Shown here: piece by piece, positions 6,232 through 14,891 of the stretch
How the letters are laid out: every line of letters starts with the position of its first letter
How positions within the stretch are numbered: the first letter of the stretch is position 1
IMG/VR virus record: IMGVR_UViG_3300038688_000001
Coordinates: 1 to 49,588 of that record
DNA: 49,588 nucleotides
DNA from: a virus
Reading direction: 5' to 3' (one strand)
Translations under genes and position numbers: made by a program
The notes under the pieces: generated by a model
Told to the model about the DNA's origin: nothing
Database searches by the model: none
What the model saw: only the letters and a program-made list of their open reading frames with translations

Positions 6232-6441
6232 ATGGATAAAGCAGACAAACAATTTGAGATCTGGTGGGATAAAAACTACCACCTATGCAACGGGGACGGT
6301 ATCTATGCCACCCTGGGTAGACAGAAAGAGGTTGCCCGGATAGCGTGGTCCGCTGGTCGCTATAAAGACGGTGAGCCGTGTTCGCAACGAGGTGGGTTAG
6401 GCGAGACTTATGACGACACACCAAGCAGGCAGGCGGTTTAA
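6232..6441 (+). CDS. Hypothetical protein, 69 aa
   Basis: Starts after GAGGTGAGAT and overlaps the terminase small subunit start by one base (TAATG). It has an aromatic N-terminal part (KQFEIWWDKNYHL) and a middle helix (RQKEVARIAWSAGRYKDG). This type of short protein is frequent before phage terminase genes, but I cannot assign a function. Confidence 0.65.
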   Translation: MDKADKQFEIWWDKNYHLCNGDGIYATLGRQKEVARIAWSAGRYKDGEPCSQRGGLGETYDDTPSRQAV

Positions 6442-6872
6442 TGGCGGTAAACAAAACAAAGAAGGGTAAGCACCCAGGTGGAGCTCCGACCAAGTACCGG
6501 CCAGAGTATTGCCAAAAACTCATAGACCACTACGATGTCGAACCATACGAGGATAAAGACGGGAAAAGACTCGCTTGTAAACTACCAACGCTCCGCAATT
6601 TCGCCAAATCCAACGGGTTGGGGATATCGACGGTGTACGATTGGATTAACCCAGAGCATGCCTCCTACCATGCAGAGTTCTCGGACGCTTTTAGGAAGGC
6701 AAAGCGATTGCTCAAGTGGTTTTTGGTCGAGAACGGCCTAAACGGCTGTCATAACGCACTATATGCAAAGTTTGTCGCTATCAACATGACCGACATGAGC
6801 GACAAACAGGAGCATGACCACACGATAACAATAGAGGACAAGTTGAGGGATTTAGCCAATGGCAAGGATTAA
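6441..6872 (+). CDS. terS: Terminase small subunit
   Basis: A 143-residue protein directly upstream of the large terminase. It would recognise the packaging site and stimulate the motor ATPase. The N-terminal part is basic and Gly/Pro-rich (KHPGGAPTKYRPEY), followed by a helix-turn-helix (LPTLRNFAKSNGLGISTVYDWI) and an oligomerisation-type region (FSDAFRKAKRLLKWFLVENGL, then YAKFVAINMTDM). This matches the small terminase type that has an HTH ahead of a helical ring domain. Its end overlaps a tiny membrane protein gene. Confidence 0.85.
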   Translation: MAVNKTKKGKHPGGAPTKYRPEYCQKLIDHYDVEPYEDKDGKRLACKLPTLRNFAKSNGLGISTVYDWINPEHASYHAEFSDAFRKAKRLLKWFLVENGLNGCHNALYAKFVAINMTDMSDKQEHDHTITIEDKLRDLANGKD

Positions 6873-6948
6873 AGTTAACATATTATCGTATCTGGTGGCG
6901 GTTATGGTATTCTATGCCGTATTTATCGCAAACAGCGTTGTAATGTGA
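6859..6948 (+). CDS. Membrane miniprotein overlapping terS, 29 aa
   Basis: An ATG inside the end of the terminase small subunit gene, with GAGGGA 8 bases upstream, opens a 29-codon frame. Nearly all of it is one hydrophobic helix (ILSYLVAVMVFYAVFIA). The location between the terminase genes is unusual; it might be a small membrane-active peptide, or a chance frame. Confidence 0.45.
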   Translation: MARIKVNILSYLVAVMVFYAVFIANSVVM

Positions 6949-7046
6949 GACACTTTCGCAAAAAAGCATACGTTGAAATCATTACAAAAAATGCCAACTC
7001 CCCACGGGGGATATAAACCCGGAAACCCAAGCAAACATGAGACACA

Positions 7047-8858
7047 TTGGGTAAAGACCTCGAACTCCTAAAATCATACACAACAGACTGCGAACGCCAC
7101 GCAGCAGACTGTATTTTTATACGCGACCACAACACCAGCCAGATATTGCCGCTAAACTACAACCCGCCCCAAAAGATTCTGCACACCGTATCCGAGAAGC
7201 AGCTCGCTGATATGGGCATTGTTCGGGTGCTCCTGCTCAAATCCCGTCGCTTTGGTGGGTCAACATACGTTCAAGGACGGTTCTACAGCAAGACCAGCCT
7301 GGACTTTAACCGCAACACATTTATTGTCGGCCACGAGCGCGAGTCCACCAGGACGCTGTTCGAGATGGCAAAACTGATGCAGGAACGCAACCCCATCGCC
7401 CCGGCTACCCGAGCCAGCAATGAGCAGGCCCTAAAATTCGACAATAAACAGGGGACCGGGCTCAAATCGGAATATAGATTAGCCAGCGCCGAGAATGTGG
7501 ACGCCGGCCGATCACAGGGCGTCCATTTCCTACATGATAGCGAGGAGGCGTTCTGGCGCGATCCTCGCACACTGCTAACAGGCCTCATGCAATGCCTGCC
7601 AGATCCGCCGGCGTATAGCGAGGCATTTAGGGAGAGCACCGCCAACGGATACGGCAACCCGTTCCAGGAGGATGTGTTCAAGTCCTACGGCGAGGGCGAG
7701 CACATCTATTATGAGGCCCGCCTATCAGATGTTTTGCCGCACATGCCGGATTCAGATGTCATGTTTCCGTTCGCATGGAGGCAACCCGGCACCGACTGGG
7801 TGTTGGTTTTCGTTCCGTGGTTTGCCCATGATCGATACATACGAGCATTCGATTCGGACAACCAACGCGATGAGTTCGAGACAAAAACAAACGAGCAGGT
7901 GTTTGACCCCGACGAAATGGAGTGGATAGACTCGGAGGCCAAGAAGCTACAAGACAAGTATTGCCTAACATTAGAGCAATTACACTGGAGGGAGTGGGCA
8001 ATTGAAAACAAGTGCAACGGTGACATCCGAAAGTTTAGGCAGGAGTATCCCGCCACTGTTGAGGAAGCGTTTTTATCCACAGGTACAAATGTATATCCTA
8101 AGGAGCTATGCGACACACTGGAGGCGAATTGTGAAACCCCGATTATCGTGGGAGACGTGGTACTGCGAAACGGTCAGCCACGAATCAGGCGAAACAAGCA
8201 CGGCAAATTCAGAATGTGGGAAAAGCCCGACAATTACGAGCAATATTTTGTAACCTGTGACTCGGGAGGGGGCCAAAACCAACGGCAAAAGGACGACAAG
8301 ACAGACCCAGACCCCACCTGTATTGATGTATGGAACCACAGGACCGGAAAGCAGGTCGCGCAATGGCACGGGCATATCGAATACGACATGATCGCTGACA
8401 TAGTGGAAATGGCCGGCACGATGTATAACCACGCAATGGCATGTGTTGAGATCAGAAACCACGGCTATACGGTCGTGGCCGGTCTGAAGCGCAAGAAATA
8501 TCCTCAGTTTGAGCGCAGACCCCAGGAGCCCGGGTGGGACACCAATCTTAAAACCAAGCCGATTATGGTTGACGATCTTTACAAGATGTGCAGAGACGCT
8601 CAGATCCATATCAAGAGCAAGCAGACAGTGAGCGAGATGCGAACTTTTATCGAGGAAAACGGCAAATACGGTGCGGCATCCGGTTGTCATGACGACCGAG
8701 TTGACAGCGCGGGAATGGCAACTCAAATGTTTCGCTTGATTCCCAGGAGATTATTTGATAAGGATACCAAAGGAGATCCGCAAACGTTCGGTTTTTCCAA
8801 CATTTCGAGGCGGTACCAACAGAAAGACGAAGGGTACCAGGAGTATTACACAAAATGA
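7047..8858 (+). CDS. terL: Terminase large subunit
   Basis: A 603-residue DNA packaging motor with an N-terminal ATPase and a C-terminal RNase H-fold nuclease. The Walker A region reads LLLKSRRFGGST (Lys 65), with Gly at the place of the usual Lys; the Lys near the start of the loop may substitute, as in some viral terminases. Walker B is VHFLHDSEE (Asp 164, Glu 166/167). Nuclease acidic residues are Asp 405 (FVTCDSGGG), Glu 468 (CVEIRNHGY) and Asp 549/550/553 (HDDRVDSAG). A TGA at 7038-7040 forces a start at or after 7041, and the TTG at 7047 is the best candidate. The stop overlaps the next start. Confidence 0.93.
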   Translation: MGKDLELLKSYTTDCERHAADCIFIRDHNTSQILPLNYNPPQKILHTVSEKQLADMGIVRVLLLKSRRFGGSTYVQGRFYSKTSLDFNRNTFIVGHERESTRTLFEMAKLMQERNPIAPATRASNEQALKFDNKQGTGLKSEYRLASAENVDAGRSQGVHFLHDSEEAFWRDPRTLLTGLMQCLPDPPAYSEAFRESTANGYGNPFQEDVFKSYGEGEHIYYEARLSDVLPHMPDSDVMFPFAWRQPGTDWVLVFVPWFAHDRYIRAFDSDNQRDEFETKTNEQVFDPDEMEWIDSEAKKLQDKYCLTLEQLHWREWAIENKCNGDIRKFRQEYPATVEEAFLSTGTNVYPKELCDTLEANCETPIIVGDVVLRNGQPRIRRNKHGKFRMWEKPDNYEQYFVTCDSGGGQNQRQKDDKTDPDPTCIDVWNHRTGKQVAQWHGHIEYDMIADIVEMAGTMYNHAMACVEIRNHGYTVVAGLKRKKYPQFERRPQEPGWDTNLKTKPIMVDDLYKMCRDAQIHIKSKQTVSEMRTFIEENGKYGAASGCHDDRVDSAGMATQMFRLIPRRLFDKDTKGDPQTFGFSNISRRYQQKDEGYQEYYTK

Positions 8859-9067
8859 CAGAGCCCATCTACACAATGCCCCAGCTAAAAGACGCCTGGG
8901 ACGATTACCGGACCGCTATGTGTTGGGTCGTAACCAAGGCCGGCGGCAATAAGTCCGTTCGCATGACTGCCCCCGATCCCAACGTTGAAAAACTCATTGC
9001 TTGCAACATGCGCAAGGTTAAGGATTCAATCGGATTCCCAAAATACTTGGAGATTGTAAGTGGCTGA
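8855..9067 (+). CDS. Hypothetical protein between terL and portal, 70 aa
   Basis: Overlaps terL by four bases and the portal gene by eight. It reads MTEPIYTMPQLKDAWDDYRTAMCWVVTKAGG. The tight coupling suggests a packaging or connector accessory role, but no family is recognisable. Confidence 0.65.
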   Translation: MTEPIYTMPQLKDAWDDYRTAMCWVVTKAGGNKSVRMTAPDPNVEKLIACNMRKVKDSIGFPKYLEIVSG

Positions 9068-11135
9068 CAAATTCGACGCACCGGAAGCCGACGAGTCAAA
9101 CGGTAAGTGGAAACACCTGGTTAAGCATTGCCTCGACCTATACGAGCAGTTCTCCGGGTCCGAATACCGCCAAAAAAAGATCGATGAGATCAAGGAGAGC
9201 TATGAAGCTTACGATCAGGTAGAAAAGCCCACAGAAGATCCGTGGGAGGGCGCATCGGCCTTTAACCTCCCCCTGACCACAATCAGCTCTGATAACATAG
9301 AGCCCCGCATGGTAGCCGGTCTGGTCGGCAAAAAGCCCTACATCAAGCTGGAGATGGAAAACGAGCAACCCCAGGACCAGCAAACCGAGATGACCCAGAC
9401 ATGGTTTAATCAGGAGTTGGAGGACCACGTTAAAATCGAGGGCATCGCTTCCGGCGTAATTAATTGCCTACTCCAAGAGGGCACGATCTATGCAATGCCA
9501 TATTACGATCTGGACGAGGAAACGCAGAAGGATTTTGTGTACTTCGATGAGGTCATGCAGGCGGTAGCCCCGCTTATTCAAAAGGCACAGCAGGCCGTAG
9601 CGCAGGGGCAGGCCATGGCGCAGCAATCCCAGATGGTAGAGGGGCCGGACGGTGCGCCAACGATAGACCCCAACATGTCCATACCCGAGGAAGCGCAACA
9701 GATGATGCTCGGCGGGCAGCAAGCCATCCAAGAGATACAAGCCAATATTCCGCCGCAAATAGGAGGAATAGTAGTTGACCCTCAGACCGGAGCGCCGAAG
9801 ACCAAGGACGTTACCCGCAAGGTATTCGAGGGCGGAAAGGTCAAGCTGGTCCCGTTCAAGGATGTCTATGTAGCCGACAACGTGGACGAATGGGAAAAGG
9901 CGCCCGTATTCCGGAAGATCCGCAAGAAATATTCTGAGCTGATGGAGGATGTTAAGACAAAGCCCGGGTTCAAAATCAACGGCAAGACCGTTATTGGCCC
10001 ATGGGTGTGTGATTTTAAGGGCGACGAAACCGCCGACAAGGATGAGATGTCTCCCGATCAGGAGATGGACAACGTAAAAGAGACTGGCAACGAAACAATC
10101 GAATTGATTGAAGCATCTATCGATTACGTTATGCGCGACGACGACAAGGAGGAAAAGGAACATAAGAACTACCAGTCCGAACGACTTATCGCATGGATCG
10201 AGCCAGAAAACAGACTGCTTGTGCGACTTCTCCCGCTCAGGGAGCTGAACTTCAGAAACCGCCACCTATTGAGGCGCATACGCCTGTTTCCTCGGAAAGG
10301 CAAGAGTTACGGAACCAGCCTTTACGGCAAGCTTAAGAGTATCCAGAAGGGCTTAAATAAGGTTTTCAACATTTCGTTGGACATAGCAGAACTGATAATG
10401 ATCCCGTATGGATTTTTTGACCAAACATCAGGTTTTGAGCGCTACGCGAAGGGCAAGGACTCTAAGCTGGCTCTGTCACCTGGCGGATGGTATCCTCTGG
10501 ACAACGTGAAAGGCATTTACACACCCAACTTCAACGTGCGCCCCGACCAAATGATACCCTGGCTTGAGCTGTTCATGATGTTTTGGGAGCGCATACTGTC
10601 AATAGGAGATCTACAGGTCGGCCGGCAGGGCGAAAAGGGAACGACCGCCACCGAAACAATGGCAGTTATTCAAGAGGGTAATGTCAAGCACAATTACCAG
10701 GTCAACACCATCAAAGAGGATTTTTTAGAGGTTATCAGGACGCTTTATGACCTGTATTACCAATACATGCCCCTGGATAAGACATTCCTGTGGAACGGAC
10801 AACAAGTCCCCATTGATCGTAAGATGATGTCGCGTGGATACAAATTTAGGTTGACCGGATCGACAGACCTTAGTAATAAGTTGATAGAAAGACGGGAAAA
10901 AGAGTCCTTTTACCAGCTTACGGCGCAAGACCCATCGATAAACCCCGTCAAGAAGTCTGAGGAGCTTATCAAGGCGTATGGGCATACAGACACAACCGAG
11001 TGGTTGGCACCCGGCATCGGCCCCATTGTGGAAAAACTAATGACCATTCCTAACGCCATGCAGCTTGTTACCAAGGCGCTGCAAGAGGCCGAATCCATCG
11101 CCAAGGACATGCAAGATCAGGAAGGCGGGCAATGA
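9060..11135 (+). CDS. Portal protein
   Basis: A 691-residue protein right after the terminase, in the usual portal position; it would form the dodecameric DNA gate at one capsid vertex. Start is GTG after a GGAGA site. Supporting features are the N-terminal YRQKKIDEIKESYEAYDQ region, the WEGASAFNLPL segment with aromatic and acidic residues typical of long portals, a Gln/Ala-rich insertion at about residues 175-225 (QAVAQGQAMAQQSQMV), and a C-terminal helical region that could form a barrel. The length is close to the P22 portal (about 725), in line with the P22-type tail genes downstream. Confidence 0.85.
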   Translation: MADKFDAPEADESNGKWKHLVKHCLDLYEQFSGSEYRQKKIDEIKESYEAYDQVEKPTEDPWEGASAFNLPLTTISSDNIEPRMVAGLVGKKPYIKLEMENEQPQDQQTEMTQTWFNQELEDHVKIEGIASGVINCLLQEGTIYAMPYYDLDEETQKDFVYFDEVMQAVAPLIQKAQQAVAQGQAMAQQSQMVEGPDGAPTIDPNMSIPEEAQQMMLGGQQAIQEIQANIPPQIGGIVVDPQTGAPKTKDVTRKVFEGGKVKLVPFKDVYVADNVDEWEKAPVFRKIRKKYSELMEDVKTKPGFKINGKTVIGPWVCDFKGDETADKDEMSPDQEMDNVKETGNETIELIEASIDYVMRDDDKEEKEHKNYQSERLIAWIEPENRLLVRLLPLRELNFRNRHLLRRIRLFPRKGKSYGTSLYGKLKSIQKGLNKVFNISLDIAELIMIPYGFFDQTSGFERYAKGKDSKLALSPGGWYPLDNVKGIYTPNFNVRPDQMIPWLELFMMFWERILSIGDLQVGRQGEKGTTATETMAVIQEGNVKHNYQVNTIKEDFLEVIRTLYDLYYQYMPLDKTFLWNGQQVPIDRKMMSRGYKFRLTGSTDLSNKLIERREKESFYQLTAQDPSINPVKKSEELIKAYGHTDTTEWLAPGIGPIVEKLMTIPNAMQLVTKALQEAESIAKDMQDQEGGQ

Positions 11136-11320
11136 CAGAAAAGATATGCTCAAAATGTGGGTGTGATATGGATTTTAATACAACTATTGCCGCTTGCAGG
11201 TGCCCTATGTGCGCCTACGAATCGCCACTGTTCGAGGCTTGCGGGCTTATCTTTGGGAAAAATAAATATCATGATGCGAAACGAATCATCCGTGACGTAA
11301 GAGTGTCGGAAAGCAGCTAA
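11132..11320 (+). CDS. Zinc-ribbon miniprotein, 62 aa
   Basis: Overlaps the portal stop (ATGA). It has two CxxC-type pairs (CSKCGC and CRCPMC) that could hold one zinc, followed by a short basic C-terminal part. Such ribbons in the head module may bind DNA or the portal; function unknown. Confidence 0.6.
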   Translation: MTEKICSKCGCDMDFNTTIAACRCPMCAYESPLFEACGLIFGKNKYHDAKRIIRDVRVSESS

Positions 11321-11607
11321 TGAACTGGGACGAATTCTTTAAATCTGACGAATTCCGCTCCTATCGCAAGCACCAGATAGAGCAGGTTGGCATGTATGTT
11401 GAGCAGCAAAGCAAAGCCATGATTACCGGCTCAGACCCTACCGGCGCAAGGGACAAGTTGAGGGGCGCAATGGATATGTCAAGACTTTATATAAACATGC
11501 CCGAGAACATGACGGATTCGGAAGAACTCAAGGACGTTCTTAGCATACAGAAGCAGGAGGACTATGCAGCATTGGCTAAGTTTTTGGTTATGAGGCACAT
11601 GATATAA
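11320..11607 (+). CDS. Hypothetical head-module protein, 95 aa
   Basis: Starts one base into the previous stop and reads MNWDEFFKSDEFRSYRKHQIEQVG, a charged helical protein throughout. It lies between portal and scaffold and may be a connector or assembly accessory factor. No family recognised. Confidence 0.65.
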   Translation: MNWDEFFKSDEFRSYRKHQIEQVGMYVEQQSKAMITGSDPTGARDKLRGAMDMSRLYINMPENMTDSEELKDVLSIQKQEDYAALAKFLVMRHMI

Positions 11608-11660
11608 TTTCGGGCTAACCTATTCGAGGTCCGGCCAGACCTGATTTAGGGACAGCAATT

Positions 11661-11716
11661 AAGGGGAGAGTGTGGACTCCACACCGCGAGCAGCGGTCCA
11701 CGCTTTTCCCTTTTTT
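11661..11716 (+). terminator. Hairpin with U-tract before the scaffold gene
   Basis: Positions 11661-11677 pair with 11696-11712 in a 17-pair stem that uses a few G-U pairs, followed by a run of T (11711-11716), the form of an intrinsic terminator. The 5' arm also contains GTGTGG, which can pair instead with CCACAC at 11680-11685, so a competing small hairpin is possible. It may set the ratio of packaging to capsid gene expression. Confidence 0.6.
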
Positions 11717-11747
11717 GTGGCCCCACAAACTCCGAAAGGACGAAACG

Positions 11748-12596
11748 ATGGCAGAGGAAGCATTGCTCGAAACACCCGATATCGAAGAAGACGTCGAAGA
11801 CGGGTCTATGAGCGCGGACATTGATGTCCCGACGATGGATGAAGAAGAGGAAGAGCCGGAAAAAGAGTCCGAGGTTAAGGAAGAGCCAGAGAAAGAGCCA
11901 GACGATGAAATGAAGTCTCGGTTCGACAAGCTTGAGGAAAATTACAAGCTGGCGTCTAAACACATTGACGATCTCAACCGGTCCATGAGCGGGTTGCGCA
12001 AGGAAAACAAAAAACTGCGCGAAACAACAAAGCAAGAGGACAAGGACGCATCTTTCACGGATGCGCAACTTATCCAAATCATGGAGGAAAACAAGGACGA
12101 TCCGGGCGTTATGCTCCACGCGATGAAGGAGCTTGTCAAACAAAGCAACGCCGACCTAAAGGACGTCACCGAAAAGAACATAGAAATATCTCGGAAAAAA
12201 TCCGAGGTAGACGGATTTATGGCCCCATGGAAGGAATACGTTGAAAAAAACAGCGAAGGGGTGGACAAGGTTGTTGATTACCTTGGGATTCAGGATCACT
12301 TCGCAAAAGAACACCTTGCAGTAGGGTCTATGATACTAAACAATTGGCAAAAACTGGTCGAGCAGTTCAAGGAGGAAGGGAGAAAGGAGGCCTTGAGCGG
12401 CATATCCGAAGAGACACGGAAGGGCCAGATCAAGAACAATAAGCCCGATACAAACACGGATGATATTCCAGGCACGGACGGTGGGGCGCCGTCTAACTGG
12501 AGGGAAACTGCCAAATTGCTTGGCATGAACAAAAAGCAGCAAGAAAAATACTATAGCTGGATGAAAAACAAAACATCCACGAAAAAGGGCGAATAA
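11748..12596 (+). CDS. Scaffolding protein
   Basis: A 282-residue, highly charged, probably mostly helical protein placed just before the capsid genes. The N-terminal 60 residues are very acidic (EEEEEPEKESEVKEEPEKE), followed by a long heptad-like region (KLEENYKLASKHIDDLNRS, then KENKKLRETTKQED) and a basic C-terminal end (KKQQEKYYSWMKNKTSTKKGE) like the coat-binding end of P22-type scaffolds. It would guide procapsid assembly and then leave. The start at 11748 has AAAGGA upstream; the longer frame above it runs through the terminator hairpin. Confidence 0.75.
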   Translation: MAEEALLETPDIEEDVEDGSMSADIDVPTMDEEEEEPEKESEVKEEPEKEPDDEMKSRFDKLEENYKLASKHIDDLNRSMSGLRKENKKLRETTKQEDKDASFTDAQLIQIMEENKDDPGVMLHAMKELVKQSNADLKDVTEKNIEISRKKSEVDGFMAPWKEYVEKNSEGVDKVVDYLGIQDHFAKEHLAVGSMILNNWQKLVEQFKEEGRKEALSGISEETRKGQIKNNKPDTNTDDIPGTDGGAPSNWRETAKLLGMNKKQQEKYYSWMKNKTSTKKGE

Positions 12597-13282
12597 TGGA
12601 AACCTGCAAAAAATGTGGCAGAGAATGCAAGGACAGCCGGGGCCTTAGACTGCACAAATGCAAACCCGAGAAAAAGGCAGAGGAAATGACAACTAAAACC
12701 GATACCACCAACCCGATCACACTTTCGACCGAGGAGCGTGGGATAGCGGACAGAGCACAGGCGCAAGATACCGATTGGTTTACGATACGCGAGGACGAGC
12801 TTAACGACTTCAGCCTTATGGCTGATCCGTTGTTTATCAAAAACACCATGCCGGAAGCATGGAAGCTGCAGGAAGAAAAAAAGTACGCATTCCGGTGGTG
12901 TGAGCGAAAGACCCAGCGCATTGACGAACTGACAAAGAGTGTATCTCCCCCATTGAGATGGGCGCTTGTAACGCGGACAACGCTACCCGAACTCGAAAAG
13001 TATATTGACCCCGTACTTGGGTGCATTGCCAATCTTGACCAAGCTTTATTGTTTAAGCCGTGGTCACATCACCAAATCGTTAAAGAGGCCAAGCAACGCA
13101 TGGCCGACGACCGAGCAAACGCATCCGGCATGGACGCAGTTGCCAAGACTCGATCAGACGATAAGGTAAAGATGTTTACGGACGACAAAGCCAAGATCGG
13201 CGGCACTGATGATGTTCAATACGAGGACGGCAGGTCATACGAAGGCGAACACGATTTAGGGGAATTGGTGGTTGATGAATAG
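12596..13282 (+). CDS. Head-module protein with N-terminal zinc finger, 228 aa
   Basis: Overlaps the scaffold stop by one base. Residues 1-25 hold a finger-like set (CKKCGRECKDSRGLRLHKC). The rest (residues 40-228) has aromatic and acidic features (WFTIREDELNDF, KYAFRWCERKTQRI) and an acidic tail. Ends with TAG, and the next gene is in the same frame. Probably a minor head protein, or a regulator of assembly; no family recognised. Confidence 0.65.
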   Translation: METCKKCGRECKDSRGLRLHKCKPEKKAEEMTTKTDTTNPITLSTEERGIADRAQAQDTDWFTIREDELNDFSLMADPLFIKNTMPEAWKLQEEKKYAFRWCERKTQRIDELTKSVSPPLRWALVTRTTLPELEKYIDPVLGCIANLDQALLFKPWSHHQIVKEAKQRMADDRANASGMDAVAKTRSDDKVKMFTDDKAKIGGTDDVQYEDGRSYEGEHDLGELVVDE

Positions 13283-13297
13283 GAAAGGAAAACCATC

Positions 13298-13915
13298 ATG
13301 GGCGTCGATTATTCGAGCACTGATGCTGCCTTTGGGTTTCAACCCTATGGGCAGTTATTGCGGGCACAACTGTACGCAATCATCACGGCTCCGACGATCA
13401 ATGTTTCAATCAACGATATCGTGGTGCATGGTAGCACCATGGCTAGTACCCCGGTAGGGTACCTGGCTGCAATCGAGGACGGAAGTGTCCCCGATAGCGA
13501 TCCACAAATTCTCGGCAGCGTTATTGCTGTGTTCGATTCGGACATGAAGCATGTTCAGAACATCGCTGCCGCCGCAACCGGAAACGGCACCATCGCAGGT
13601 TATGTAATGGTAGCCGATCACCCGGACCAACTATTTATCGCACAAGAAGACGGAGACTCCAACGCAATCGATGTTGCCGAGGCCGGCATGAACTGCGATC
13701 TGATTTCCGTCGCACTATGCGCTCCGGACTCCAACACCGGGCTTTCAACCCAAGAGCTGGATAGCGACAGCGCCGCCAATACCGAGGGGCTTCAGTTCAG
13801 GCTGTTGTGGCCGCACCAGGACGACACTCCCGCAGACGACACCAATGCAAACGCGCGTTGGGTCGTGCGGGTTAACGAACACTTCTACTCCGCCACTCAG
13901 GCTGGGTTAGCATAG
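13298..13915 (+). CDS. Head structural or decoration protein, 205 aa
   Basis: Starts after AGGAAAGG and lies immediately upstream of the major capsid gene, in the same frame and separated from it by a single TAG and four codons. The sequence is rich in Gly, Ala, Ser and Asp, with beta-strand patterns (PTINVSINDIVVHG, LGSVIAVFDSDMKHV), as expected for a capsid decoration protein or head fibre. The assignment rests on position and composition. Confidence 0.6.
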   Translation: MGVDYSSTDAAFGFQPYGQLLRAQLYAIITAPTINVSINDIVVHGSTMASTPVGYLAAIEDGSVPDSDPQILGSVIAVFDSDMKHVQNIAAAATGNGTIAGYVMVADHPDQLFIAQEDGDSNAIDVAEAGMNCDLISVALCAPDSNTGLSTQELDSDSAANTEGLQFRLLWPHQDDTPADDTNANARWVVRVNEHFYSATQAGLA

Positions 13916-13927
13916 AAAGGGGGCGTT

Positions 13928-14851
13928 ATGTGGACAAGAGGACGTTTTAATAACGAATACATCCCCGGTCTTTTCATGCTGACAATTGACAGCTATGAGA
14001 AAATGCGGGCGATGAGCATGTGGAAGGATCTTTGCACCGTCAAGACATCAAAAAAGTCGTATGAAGAAGATACGCTTCGTTCCGGTCTTGGGACCCTGAT
14101 TGTTAAGGGTGAAGGTGCGCCAGTTACTTACGACACCCAGATCGGCGGACCAAAGCAAACCTGGGTGCATATTGTCCGGGCGCTCGGTGTTGACATTACC
14201 GAGGAAGCCATCGAGGACAATCTGTACGAACTCCGCGGGGGCGGTGAGGGCAGCTTGAAAGAGTTGTTCCACGATCTTGGGGAGTCTGCCGAGGAAACCA
14301 TTGAAACAGAAATTGCGCGGTTTTTCAATTCTGGAACGGCGACCACCTACCACCAGACCCGGTTTAGCAAGGCACTGTTTTCCACCAGCCATCCGCGCCT
14401 GGACGGTTCGACCTATTCAAACTACGGCACCCAAAGCGATCTGACGTACTCCACTTTTTGGACTGCGCTGATTGCCGCCGAGAACCAGTACAACCATCGG
14501 CAGCAGAGGATCGTTCAGAAAGTTAAAACCCTGTGGGTACCGCCTCAGTTGGAGCAAAAGGCAACCGAGATCCTCAAGAGCACCGACCGTCCGGACACTC
14601 CAAACCGTGCTGTTTCCGCCTATGCCAAATCAGGCCGGAATATTATGATGAAGGTGTGGCGGCAAATGACTGACAACGATATGTGGGTCATGCAAAAAGA
14701 AGGTCGAGGGATTTGCTTTTTCTGGCGCCGAAAAACCCGTTTTGCGCGGGACAAGGATTTCCAGAGCGGCAATATGATGGTCAAGGTCGATCAAAGATGG
14801 TCGGCGGAGATCGCAGACGAGCAAACCTTTTACGGCAATGTGCCGGCATAA
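13928..14851 (+). CDS. Major capsid protein
   Basis: A 307-residue protein after the scaffold and decoration genes, with a strong AAAGGGGG ribosome site. It would form the icosahedral shell, probably with an HK97 fold. Supporting features are a helical N-terminal part (GLFMLTIDSYEKMRAMSMW), a long helix with acidic residues (LKELFHDLGESAEETIETEIA), a beta-rich axial region, and a C-terminal strand (WSAEIADEQTFYGNVPA). The residue pattern around HPRLDGSTYSN resembles Mu-type head proteins. Confidence 0.8.
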   Translation: MWTRGRFNNEYIPGLFMLTIDSYEKMRAMSMWKDLCTVKTSKKSYEEDTLRSGLGTLIVKGEGAPVTYDTQIGGPKQTWVHIVRALGVDITEEAIEDNLYELRGGGEGSLKELFHDLGESAEETIETEIARFFNSGTATTYHQTRFSKALFSTSHPRLDGSTYSNYGTQSDLTYSTFWTALIAAENQYNHRQQRIVQKVKTLWVPPQLEQKATEILKSTDRPDTPNRAVSAYAKSGRNIMMKVWRQMTDNDMWVMQKEGRGICFFWRRKTRFARDKDFQSGNMMVKVDQRWSAEIADEQTFYGNVPA

Positions 14852-14891
14852 ACCATGGGGGGCCATAGCGCCCCCTTGAAAGGATAGGACC

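Noticed and set aside
6949-7046. Short reading frames before the large terminase
   Set aside because: A 23-codon GTG frame and a 26-codon ATG frame exist, but both stop before or just inside the terminase and have no clear ribosome site; I see only a small GC-rich inverted repeat.
14852-14891. G-run/C-run hairpin after the major capsid gene as a terminator
   Set aside because: Only five GC pairs line up and there is no U-tract.
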